From Rutidosis leptorrhynchoides (taxonomy: Eukaryota > Streptophyta > Magnoliopsida > Asterales > Asteraceae), in NCBI RefSeq assembly GCF_046630445.1, contig NC_092340.1:360324001-360388000 (forward strand): a stretch of DNA of 64,000 nucleotides. Reading direction: 5' to 3'. Positions within the stretch are counted from its first letter, which is position 1, and each line of letters starts with the position of its first letter. The translations under genes were made by a program, and so were the position numbers. Below, one piece after another: positions 37,244 to 47,449 of this stretch. The notes under the pieces were generated by a model. The model saw only the letters and a program-made list of their open reading frames with translations, ran no database searches and was not told the origin of the DNA.

Positions 37244-38232
37244 CACAAGTAAAATAAATCATATACATACATATATAATTATTCCACTCACCTCAAAGTC
37301 TTTTGTGAAAGATAACCGAGCTTGCAACTTCAATGTAACGTACCTATTACATTTAGCACAATAATCGATCACGACTCATGTTGGTCAACTAACTTACTCA
37401 CCATTCTAGTGCCATTTTGACCCAAGGTGCAATTCCGACCCATTTGCACCCTTAACCCCAATATTTGGGTCAATACCAACAAAACCCTCGCACTAGTCAA
37501 ATATGGTCTTAAACACTTTAAAATCACAAGTTTAGTGTGTTCTTATACACATTTAACAACCTAGGTCGCCCGAGACCCATTTGACCCATTTCGAGGTCAA
37601 CACTCCCATTTGGGTCACCCACAACCCAAATGACACCCACGAACCTTAACTACAAATGTGCTAGAGATTTACTAAGCCTTTAAGACCCATTTACACACTT
37701 TAACTTTTCAAAACCCTAGGTTAGTCATCTTTTGGGTCTTCATGACCCAAACTTACCCAAAACCTCCAAATCAATATCAAATGGGTTTTATGTGCAACAC
37801 TAAACCAAACCTTAACCCTTAAACTAGTTAAAGTAAAGAAATCATGGTTAATACTTACCAACACAATCACCACGTAGCTAGAGACTAGATGAACCACTTT
37901 AAAACTCGCTCCAAGACCCGAATCAACCTCTTTCTTCCTTTAATTCAGCTCTCTCACTCTAGAACTTCCTCTCTCTCTAGAATTTAGTAGAGGGAGATAA
38001 AGTAGATGGAAATGGAGTAATGAGGCTCACCAAAACTGATCTAGGGTCATAAAGTCGTCCACAAAGTGAAATTACCAAGTTACCCCTTTTAAATATCAAA
38101 ATACCAAAGCTGGCTCGTCAAGCCATCTGGACGGTGTCCAGATTTCTAGACGGCGTCCAGACCTTCAAAACAGGACGGCGTCCAGCCCAGTTGGACGGCA
38201 TCCAACACAACAGAGAAAAACTGGATCTTACA

Positions 38233-38878
38233 CACATACACTCGATCGGACACGATGGGCGGGATATTTATAAGTACTAATAATCGTTCATTTGACCGGA
38301 CACGGGAATGGATTAATAGTCAATGGACTCATTAAAACAGGGGTGGATTACATGCAAGGACACTTGGTGTAATTGATAATAAAGTATTAAAACCTTTTTA
38401 CAGTTTAAGTCCCCAATTAGTTGGAATATTTGACTTCGGATATAAGAATAATTTGACGAGGACACTCGCACTTTATATTTATGACTGATGGACTGTTTTG
38501 GACAAAAACCAGATGGACATATCGAATAATCCAGGATAAAGGACAATTAACCCATGGTAATAAATTAAAATCAACACGTCAAACATCATGATTACGGAAG
38601 TTTAAATAAGCATAATTCCTTTATTTTATATCTCATCGTCATTTTATTTATCGTCATTTTAATTATCGTACTTTTTAATTATCGCAATTTTATTTACTTT
38701 CATTTTATTTATCGCACTTTAATTTATTGCACTTTAATTATTGTCATTTACTTTACGCTTTAAATTATGTTATATTTATTTTTAATATTTTACATTAGGT
38801 TTTAACTGCGACTTAAGACATAAAATCGACAAACCGGTCATTAAACGGTAAAAACCCCCTTTTATAATAATAAAACTA

Positions 38879-38946
<68 letters not shown>

Positions 38947-39177
38947 TTATATACAAATTTAGTTTTAAAAATATAGCGTTAAACTTGGCTAGATCCATGA
39001 GGAACAAACCGGACTTACTAAAAACTACACTACTGTACGATTAGGTACACTGCCTATAAGTGTTGTAGCAAGGTTTAGGTATATCCACTCTATAAATAAC
39101 TTGTGTAAAATTGTATCGTATTTAATAGTATTTCGTATAAAAATATAACTATTTCGTATACACCTCTGCGCACATCA
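38233..39177 (+). mobile_element. Athila-type LTR E, 3' part
   Basis: Homologous to the 3' ~945 bp of LTRs A and B (from CACATACACTCGATCGG to ACATCA). It is interrupted on its left by chromovirus D. It may be the 3' LTR of a full element or a solo LTR; the partner side is off the window. It contains a (TA)n tract at about 38879-38941. GTAAT (39178-39182) is the expected target duplication. Confidence 0.85.
38879..38941. repeat. (TA)n microsatellite in LTR E
   Basis: About 31 TA units. LTRs A and B have only short TA runs at the equivalent place, so the tract expanded in this copy. Confidence 0.9.
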
Positions 39178-39182
39178 GTAAT

Positions 39183-40706
39183 AAAACTACTTCTCCTGTT
39201 ATGTGTCATGCGTGTCAGCTTGGCAAACACGTTCGTCTCCCTTTTTCTGTTTCTAGTACTAATGTTAATGCAGTTTTTGATATTATTCATTCTGATTTAT
39301 GGACTTCTCCAGTTGCTAGTATTAGTGGCTTTAAATATTATATCATCTTCCTTGATCATTTTACACACTATGTATGGGTTTTTCCATTACGAAATAAATC
39401 TGAGGCACTAACTAAATTTATCCATTTCCGCACCTTTGTAAAAACCCAGTTTAACCAAGAAATAAAAGCTTTTCAATGTGACAACGGCGGTGAATTTGAT
39501 AACACCGCCTTCCATCAACTTTTGCAAACAAATGGCATCCAATTTCGCTTCTCTTGCCCACACACATCACAACAAAACGGAAAGTCTGAACGTATGCTAC
39601 GTACCATCAACAACCTAATCCGTACTCTCCTCTTCTAAGCTCACCTTCCACCGATCTACTGGGTGGAGGCCCTTCACATGGCCGCTCACCTTCTTAGTAT
39701 TCTACCATCTTCTGCCATTAATCACGACATACCACACACCCGCCTCTATAAACACAAACCCAACTACACCAACCTCCGCGTCTTCGGATGCTTGTGCTAT
39801 CCTCACCTCAATGTTACAAACAAACTTGCTCCCCGGTCCACACCATGCATCTTCCTCGGATACCCAACTAATCACCGAGGCTACCACTGTCTTGACTTAA
39901 CCAACAATAAAATCATCCTGTCTCGTCACGTCACATTTGATGAGACCTCCTTTCCTTTCGGCTCCATGACACCGACTCAGTCTCTCGCATATGACTTTCT
40001 AGACCCTCCACCAAATCTATTCTCTCGCTCATTTCATCTCTCTAACACATACTCCACTCCGGAGACACAGCCTCCTCCAACTGAGGCTACCACAAATACA
40101 CAACCTGCTACTACCACTCTTCCGGAGACACAACCTCCTCCAACTGAGGCTACTGCAAACACGCAGCCCACTCCTATTATTCTCTCAGAGACACAGCCTC
40201 CTCCAACCGAGGCTACCACATCTAATATCTCCCAATCTATTCACTCCATGATCACTCGTACCTGTCTCGGCATAACGAAACCCGTTCAACGTCTTAACCT
40301 TCACACGTACGTTATATCTCCTGTTCCTCACACTTACCCAGACACCCTCGATGACCCTAATTGGAAACAAGCTATGACTGACGAATATAATGCTTTAATT
40401 AACAATAGTACTTGGAATCTTGTACCTCGACCGTCGGATACGAAATAGTTCACTCCATGTGGCTGTTTAAGCACAAGTTTAATGCAGATGGTAACTTAAG
40501 TAGGTATAAGGCTCGACTCATTGCTAATGGTCGTAGCCAGCAGGTTGGGATTGATTGTGATGAGACCTTCAGTCCGGTCGTTAAACCGGCAACTATCCGC
40601 ACTGTTCTCAGTTTAGCGCTTTCTCGACACTGGCCTGTTCACCAGCTGGATGTCAAGAATGCATTCCTACACGGTCAGCTTTCTGAGACTGTTTACATGC
40701 ACCAGC
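39183..40706 (+). pseudogene. copia F integrase and start of reverse transcriptase
   Basis: Pre-integrase zinc segment (MCHACQLGKHVRLPF), integrase core with D (IIHSDLWTSP), D (FQCDNGGEFDN) and E (QQNGKSERML), then a C-terminal region (YHCLDLTNNKIILSRHVTFDE). A proline-rich hinge with three tandem ETQPPPTEAT repeats follows, then the reverse-transcriptase start (DWKQAM-like [47 protein letters not shown]). Broken in about two places and interrupted by G at 40706/40707. Confidence 0.85.
40063..40215 (+). repeat. in-frame minisatellite in the copia F hinge
   Basis: Three tandem units of about 63 bp, each encoding ETQPPPTEAT plus a variable threonine/proline stretch, in the linker between integrase and reverse transcriptase. 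Confidence 0.8.
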
Positions 40707-41657
40707 TGTAACGCCCCATACAAAATCCATGTGTACAGATCATCAACAACAGGTCCATTACACGGTTACAACACTATATGCTGTTTTAAAACAAGTTTTG
40801 CATTCATTAAAAGATAACGTTTTTACCAACATCAAATGTTTTACAAATGATAACGTGCTTCTACGAATAGAGAGCATTAACATAAGTACGTGACGCAAAG
40901 GTCATTACAAAACCATTGTTCAAATGTAACATAAGTTGTGAATGCAAAGTAAAAGTTCTATGATTGAGACATCTCTAAACAATGCAGCAGAAGTCTAACA
41001 CAGCGAGTCTATAACAGCGGAAGCAAATCGTCTAAGCACCTGAGAAATAACATGCTTAAAAAGTCAATACGAATGTTGGTGAGCTATAGTTTGATTGTAA
41101 ACAACAATGTAATGTAGACCACGAGATTTCGTATTCAAAACAGTATCTCAAATCCGTATGATAAAATATGCTTATCTGTGGGCACCCGGTAACTAACTTA
41201 ACAAAGTAATATAAATATCACCCCCTAAAAGTACACTTGGCGAGTGCGTATGTTCTCGAAGTATCAAACACCCATTAAATGCTAGCGCGACTAGCCCGAG
41301 TGGGGATGTCAAATCCAATGGATCCATATCTAAGATTCGCGTTCACGGTTAGGAAACCAATGAATAAACGTTACCGAGCTAAGGGGAATCTTTGTGCCGT
41401 TTTGTAACCCACACATATATAAAGTTTAAGTACTTGTGTCTAGTATGTAAAAACGTAAAAAGCGCATGTATTCTCAGTCCCAAAAACAGTAAAAAGTAAA
41501 AAGGGAGCTATAACTCACAGTGAATGTGCGGTAAAAGTCGATATAAAAAGTATGCAAGTAGTAAGTCGGTCCGAAAGGTCCTTAACCTAAATCAAAGGTT
41601 ACTAAGTCAGTAAATTGACCCCAAAAGTTTAAAAGTGAATAAATTAAGTCTTAAGTA

Positions 41658-41680
41658 TCATCATCATCATCATCATTCGT
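41658..41680. repeat. (ATC)n microsatellite in solo LTR G
   Basis: Seven ATC units. Confidence 0.85.
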
Positions 41681-42289
41681 AAAAGATAAAGTAAGTTTTC
41701 AACAAGAATAGAGATCGAAACAAAAGGGATGAATTCGGACAGCTGCTACGACCTCTATACAAACTGAAAAGATGCGTGGTTAGTGGCAAAGGCTCCGTAT
41801 GTGAGTCCTCGTACCGCTGTCAAATTTTCAGATCCTAACTCGATGTCGTTTGACCGTGGCGACGGTTCAAGCACGAGTAGGTCAGAATTTTCAGCACGTC
41901 GTTACAAAGGCGTAGTGATTTTCGGAAGGCTATAAATCCTAAACCGTATATCGGATTTAGGCGAGTCTTAAACGAAAAGTAATCTAATCGAACCGAACTA
42001 TCTGAAAATCAACTTTACAGAAGTCCCAGGGGTCTGATCAGACCCTGAAAAATAGTAAAAAAGTGCTCCAGTGGGTTTCTTGATGTTTGATGCTCATCAC
42101 GGTTCTCATCCTTGATGCGTATAAGCCTCAAGTGTACAACTCTTGATGTTTTAGCATCACTTTGACCAAGTTTCAACCATCAACACACAATGTCAAGACT
42201 AAGAAGAAATACAACTCACTTAAGAGTTTTAGAAGGATGATGAACCAATGTTACATCATGTTCTTAGTCTTAACACAAATACAAGTTCT

Positions 42290-42850
42290 ATTCAAGATTA
42301 AAGCTACAAACTTTGATTCAAATCAAGCAAGACCTTAAGTCTCATAACTTAGATCAAACAAAGTAATGAAACCCTAAGCTAGAAAGCTTGGATTCCTTAA
42401 CAATAATTATGAGATTTCAAAGCTAGAAAGCTTGAATCTTTTATGTTCTTGAAGATCTTTAAAGCAAAAAGTTAGATCTACAAGTTACATGAAGATCATA
42501 AACACAAGTTTTGATCTTTTAACAAAATAAAGTGATCTTAAGCTATAAAGCTTAGATCCATCAAAGTAATGAAGATCCAAAGCTAGAAAGTTTGAATCTT
42601 TTATGTTCTTGAAGATCTTTAAAGCAAAAAGCTAGATCTTCAAGTTTCATGAAGATCATAAACACAAGTTTTGATCTTTTAACAAAAATAAAGTGATCAT
42701 AAGCTAGAAAGCTTAGATCCAACAGAGTAATGAAGATCCAAAGCTAGAAAGCTTGAATCTTTCATGTTGTTGAAGATTCTTAATCAAAGTTTGAATCTAC
42801 AAGATATAACAAGATCAAAAAGCTAAAAAGCTTGATCCTTTAATGATGAT
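42290..42850. repeat. degenerate internal repeat in solo LTR G
   Basis: Repeating AAGCTAGAAAGCTTGAATC / GTTCTTGAAGATCTTTAAAG / ATGAAGATCATAAACACAAG segments with a period of about 180 bp (near 42413, 42588 and 42735). Many short palindromes such as AAGCTAGAAAGCTT and AAGATCTT are present. Confidence 0.7.
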
Positions 42851-42996
42851 GATGATGTCGAAATTAAAGAAGAAAAAGAAGAAGAAATAAAATTCAAGAA
42901 CTTACAATTTTAGTGTGAGAAAGACTAGAGAGAAAATTAGAGAGCAAGTGTGTGTAAAATGAGAATGAGATCAAGTGTGAAATGAAAGAATAAGGC

Positions 42997-43010
42997 TTGT
43001 ATTTATAGTG
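42997..43010 (-). promoter_or_regulatory. TATA box of solo LTR G
   Basis: Minus strand CTATAAATACAAGCC. An intact TATA on the strand predicted from the LTR ends supports the LTR assignment. Confidence 0.5.
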
Positions 43011-43653
43011 GTGGAGGTGGTGCTTTGTGTCTCCAAAACCGTAGGCCAAGGAGGGACAAGGGGGACAACTTTTTGCTTTTTGTATGGTGGTGGTCTAAAG
43101 GTGGTGCTTGTTGTTGGGATCCCATGCAACATGTGTAGTAATGGTTAACAAAAATGCTAGTATGTTGGCTCATCTTAATGGGTTTTTGTCCTACATATTA
43201 ATGGGTCATAAATCCATTAAAGTTGGGCTAATTTAATGGTCCATTAACTAGAGTAGGGTGGGTCTATGTCCATTAAGGTAAAAAGTCCATTAAGACTAAC
43301 TAGTGTGCATTAGTAAAACACTAAGCGTAATTAAGCAACCAATAAGCCAAGTAATTGTCATTAGAAAATAACAATTAGTTTTACGTAGTCATAATATTCC
43401 AATTGTGACAAAAGTTAAACGTGTACAAAGTACGTAGCTCGTTCAAAACGACAAGTGACACTAACGGTCGTAAAAGCATTCGAGGATCAAGTTAAGTGAT
43501 TAAACACTTAATAGCACGATGTAAGATATTAACGAAAGTAATTAATCATGAATAAAGATCCCAGAGCATAAACTAGCTCAGTACGCACATATACGCAGAT
43601 TCGTGAAAGTATAGAGCACAAAAAATATAAGTCGAAAAAGTCGGGTCGTTACT

Positions 43654-44815
43654 CCAGCCACCGGGGTTCCGAGACCCTAGATACCCCGATCATGTTTGCT
43701 TACTGCAAAAATCTTTATACGACCTCAAACAGGCCCCTCGCGCATGGTTTCAGCGATTTGCGGGATACGCTCAACGCCTTGGCTTTCATCACAGTCGATG
43801 TGATACCTCCTTGTTTATCTATCGCTAGGGATCCGATACATCATATCTACTATTATACGTGGACGACATTGTGTTAACAGCCTCCTCCACTAGCTTGCTT
43901 CAGCGTATTATTCAGTCATTACATAAGGAATTCGCCATGACTGACCTAGGCCTACTGCATTACTTCCTCGGCATCTCAGCATCCCGTACTGACTCTGGCA
44001 TGTTCTTGTCTCAGCGGCAGTACGCCATAGAGATTCTTGAGCGGGCTGGTATGTCCTCGTGTCAATCTTGCCGGACCCCTGTTGAGCATGGAGCCAAGCT
44101 CACTGCTCATGGTCCCTCTGTTCAGGACTCGACCTTATATCGCAGCCTTGCAGGTGCTTTACAGTACCTTACCTTTACTAGACCTGACATCTCTTATGCA
44201 GTTCAGCAGATTTTCCTCTTCATGCATGACCCTCGAGAGCAACATCTACATGCTCTCAAACGGATTATACGCTACATCCAGGGTACTCTCGATATGGGAT
44301 TACAGCTATATGCATTATCTCCGACCACATTAGTTGCTTACTCTGACGCCGATTGGGCCGGCTACCCCACCACCAGGCGCTCCACTTCTGGCTACTCTGT
44401 GTTTCTTGGCAACAACCTCTTATCTTGGTCGTCTAAGCAGCAACTCACTCCTTCACGGTCCAGTACCGAGGCAGAGTACCGAGGGGTTGCCAATGCTGTT
44501 GCTGAAACTTGCTGGATACGTAACCTACTTCGTGAGCTTCACTGTCCTATTACTTCTGCTACTCTGGTTTACTGCGATAATGTCAGCTCGGTCTACCTCG
44601 CATCTAACCTTGTTCAACATCAGCGAACCAAACACATTGAGATAGACATTCACTTCGTTAGAGATTTGGTTGCTCAGGGACAGGTCCGCGTTCTTCATGT
44701 ACCGTCCAGATTTTAGTTTGCAGACATCTTCACCAAAGGTCTTCCCTTTGCTTTATTTGACGAGTTTAGATCCAGTTTGAGCATTCGACACACTCCCGCT
44801 CCAACTGTGGGGGGA
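43654..44815 (+). pseudogene. copia F reverse transcriptase end and RNase H
   Basis: Continues the reverse transcriptase after G: catalytic YVDDI (near 43855), LHYFLGI, then the connection and RNase H (SDADWAGYPTTRRSTSGYSVFLG near 44340; SSTEAEYRGVANA near 44462; RTKHIEIDIHFVRD near 44625) and a terminal ADIFTKGLP-like segment. Broken in a few places. It ends at the polypurine tract before the LTR. Confidence 0.85.
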
Positions 44816-44945
44816 TGTTAGCCCACTACTTTAGCCCATGTATCTAGCTATTGGGCTTAGCCCCTTTTATATTGTTAGGGTTAGCACATTATATATTCAT
44901 GTACTGTACTTTGATGAGGCATTCAATAATACACGATCAATTGCA
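44816..44945 (+). repeat. copia F 3' LTR (end uncertain)
   Basis: Begins TGTTAGCCCACTAC after GTGGGGGGA. The first plausible end is ...CAATTGCA at 44945, giving about 130 bp, short as in Ale/Retrofit elements. The 5' LTR is not in view, so the end is not confirmed. Confidence 0.5.
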
Positions 44946-45448
44946 AGTCAACAGATGCATCTGATGCATGTTATCCGCTGTTTGATGCATGTTAACTGTC
45001 TTTCATGCAGCAGATGCATCTTAACAAAAAATAAAGAAAAAATGACTTTTGATTAAAAAAAACAGTGTTTAGGGTTTAGAAATTAGGGTTTAGAAATTAG
45101 GGTTTAGAAATTAGGGTTTTAGAACGAGTTTTTAAACGAACGGTTTAAAGTTTAGGGTTTAGGGTTTAGGGTTGTGGGTTTACTCCGTAAACCCGAAAAC
45201 ACTAAACCCTAAACTCTAAAATCTTAATCGGGCTAAATCCTAAAAAAAAAAAACCTCAAAAAACGTTAACATGCATCAGATGCATTTTAAGCTCCTGATG
45301 AAAAAAAAAATAAAAAATTTATGAATCTACACAATGTCAGTAGATCACGAATTTTTTTATTTTTAAATTGAATCTCTAATGTAAAAGATATAAAAATATC
45401 ATTTTACTTATCCCCTTATCTCAAAAAAGTCACTTATCCCTTGAACTC

Positions 45449-45449
<1 letters not shown>
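44946..45449. mobile_element. palindromic MITE-like repeat with telomere-like core (partial)
   Basis: Arms rich in GATGCATC (44955-45020 and 45271-45290, inverted) flank a core of TTTAGGG-type repeats (about 45065-45175) followed by their inverse (AAACCCTAAA, about 45205-45215). The right end meets a (TA)n tract. The layout resembles the MITE at 50106-50778. Copia F probably landed inside it, leaving the left part off the window. Confidence 0.45.

Positions 45450-45506
<57 letters not shown>
45450..45506. repeat. (TA)n microsatellite
   Basis: About 28 TA units at the right border of the MITE-like repeat. Confidence 0.9.
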
Positions 45507-45510
<4 letters not shown>

Positions 45511-45546
45511 GAAATGAAAAAATTAAGTCTTGATACTCAGTTGCAA

Positions 45547-46185
45547 CTAGTAAAAGTGACCCGCGCGATGCCGCGGGGTCTTTCGAGTTGCATATCATAG
45601 TTGACGTAGCGTTAAGTATTTACCGAATTAAAAACGCTTTGCTACGGTTGTGTTTGGATACACGGGGTTAGTACCTAGTATACATAATGGTCTATGCGTT
45701 TTTAACGCCGGGAAGATTGAGTAAAAAAGGGAAACATAATCATCGATATGATGTAGCTAGTTTGGTTTGTTTATTATACGTGTATATATATGTATGGAAG
45801 ATAGCCCGAAGTATTTACCGTTATTTGAAAAACGTCTGTTTCGCATATAGGTAGTTGCGTTGGGTTCGTAAGATTATTTCGAGCTGAACGGTGGCGTCGG
45901 AAAAATTTAATGCATGGCGCGCGAGAAGATATGACTTGTTAAAAATTTGGGTGGAGTTTATTAATTAATATGGCGATTTTACGTTTTACACCCCTGTTTT
46001 GGGGGTTGAAATTGCATAGTGTTTAAAGTTTGGGGTGGGATTTTGTTTTGTTTTTGTTTTATTGTCGTTTGAGTGTGAGAATTTGGGCCAAACTACCAAA
46101 TTTGTCATGGCTATTAGTATATATGTTAATGTTAATAATTAATGTTAATAATAATTAATGTTAATGTTAATGTTAATTACTAAGA
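45547..46185 (-). mobile_element. non-autonomous Helitron
   Basis: Read on the minus strand, it starts TCTTAGTAATT (46185) and ends with a GC-rich hairpin (CCGCGGCATCGCGCGGG) followed by TCACTTTTACTAG (45547), that is, a 3' CTAG. Flanking bases on that strand are A and T, as Helitrons require. There is no target duplication and no coding sequence. The 3' end is clear; the 5' end is less so. Confidence 0.5.
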
Positions 46186-46243
46186 TTCAAAAAAAAAAGT
46201 CAAAAAAGTGAAAGTGAATAGTCTATATGACTATGGGTATAGT

Positions 46244-46612
46244 CAGCGTTGTAGAAAACGAAAATAAACTGCGATTAATCGGTGATTAAACATAAATTTA
46301 ATACTTCCGTTAAGTTTAATATAATTTGCTATAAAAACGGTCAACACCGATTAATTCGATCAAACACAATTAAACGGGATTAATTGGGGATTAAACGCGA
46401 TTGATTCGTTAAAAAAATTATTTAATCAATTATTCATTTCTGAAACTGTTATATTTACTATATATTTATATTTATAATTATTTTTATTATATTTAGTTTT
46501 AAATGTCAACATTGGTTAACATTTGCTTAATCCCCGATTAATCCCCGTATTGTCGATTAATCATCCAAATGTCCGACCGATTAATCCCCGAATAGCGTTT
46601 TTTACAACATTG
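46244..46612. mobile_element. hAT-type MITE with 8-bp target duplication
   Basis: 369 bp, with termini CAGCGTTGTAGAAAACG and, inverted, CAATGTTGTAAAAAACG. Internal arms carry the GATTAATCGGT inverted repeat. Flanked by GGTATAGT (46236-46243) and GGTGTAGT (46613-46620), an 8-bp duplication with one mismatch. Confidence 0.7.
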
Positions 46613-47449
46613 GGTGTAGTATATTGTTTAATTTTTTTTTAATTACAAATTACTTTAAAAACACCACCTTCAAAGAGGAATATGTCCCGATCAAAATTCT
46701 ACCCAATTAATTATTTAAATCATCTCATCTATATTTTCTATTAAAATCTTACAATGATAATGTTATTATTAGACTAATTCCTTTATTAAAAAAAATAAAA
46801 AACAAAAGAAAAAAAAATCTAAGTATGGTGGTGATGTTATTAATCTAAATAATTTTGAATTAAAATTAAATCTTATTAATTAACTATTATTATTAAATCT
46901 TATTAATAATTATTTTAATTATTAAAATTAAATAATTTTAAATTTTTTAAATTAATTATTTTGAATTGAGTACGAGAAGGTATAAAAGCTAGATAGAAGG
47001 AAACCAATTCTAAATTTATATTTTAATTTACACTTTTAAAATAAAATGACACTCAATATTATTTCTTATGATTGAATGTGGATTGTTTAATATGCATTTT
47101 AGGTGTTTGATGAAATGTTCAGCTGACGAGTTTCTTAGTCGGACTCTGTGGTTCCACGGGTCATTAAACTAAATGACTTTAGTATTTACGTTCACTTAAT
47201 ACCTAAAACATATCATTAAACTGTTTCGTTTAAATAAACCCGTGGTTCCACGGGTAATTGCAATAGTTAGTTAATAATAAACTTAAATGAATGTGATTTT
47301 TTATATTCATGAAGAAGACATGTGTTTATGAAAAATGTTTGCAGTTTAATCACGTTATCTCTTGATAATTTGTGATTTTCTTTAGTCTGATAAATTTAAT
47401 ATATGTAACTTTTTGTGAGGAGTCGGCCAGTAAACCATTATTTTAGTTT
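46613..47449. other. AT-rich intergenic stretch with Helitron-like 3' ends
   Basis: No gene is visible. It contains two GC palindromes, CTGTGGTTCCACGGG (47146-47160, followed by CATTAAACTAA) and CCCGTGGTTCCACGGG (47239-47254). They resemble the terminal hairpins of Helitrons, but no matching 5' ends are clear. Confidence 0.35.

Larger units (their letters stand above)
29923..38232 (-). mobile_element. chromovirus (Ty3/gypsy with chromodomain) D
   Basis: Minus-strand element with 5' LTR at right (36022-38232), tRNA-Met primer-binding site, gag-pol (35637 down to about 31150) with integrase and chromodomain, polypurine tract and 3' LTR at left (29923-31137, cut by the insertion of B). The LTR begins TGTAAGATCC and ends GTTGTTACA. 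By eye about 25 differences separate the two LTRs over some 965 comparable bases (about 2.6%). That is roughly 1 million years if plant LTRs diverge at 1.3e-8 per site per year (assumed rate). Coding is broken in about three places. Tekay/Del lineage is my best guess. Confidence 0.85.
36022..38232 (-). repeat. chromovirus D 5' LTR
   Basis: 2211-bp LTR. It has palindromes CTGGACGGCGTCCAG at 36088-36102 and 36133-36147 near the primer-binding-site end, a hairpin array at 36789-37243, and a second palindrome cluster at about 38125-38215 near the U3 end. The following bases CACAT (38233-38237) are the expected target duplication in element E. Confidence 0.9.
40707..43653 (-). mobile_element. solo LTR G inside copia F
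   Basis: 2947-bp insertion with near-inverted termini TGTAACG...CGTTACT, flanked by the 5-bp duplication CCAGC (40702-40706 and 43654-43658). It contains no coding region. On the minus strand there is a TATA box (CTATAAATA at 43008-43000) about 650 bp from the terminus at 43653, the layout of U3-R-U5. A single large LTR of a Ty3/gypsy element, left after recombination between two LTRs, is the simplest reading. A LARD-type non-coding element is an alternative. Confidence 0.7.
39178..44945 (+). mobile_element. Ty1/copia element F (Ale/Retrofit-like), 3' part
   Basis: Integrase, reverse transcriptase and RNase H in copia order, then polypurine tract GTGGGGGGA and a short LTR starting TGTTAG (44816). 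E is inserted in the pre-integrase segment and G in the reverse transcriptase. The 5' part is off the window. A few breaks are present in the frame. The short LTR and motif set suggest the Ale/Retrofit lineage. Confidence 0.8.

Noticed and set aside
44037-44645. Overlapping ORFs in the copia F RNase H region
   Set aside because: They are alternative frames of the RNase H coding sequence.
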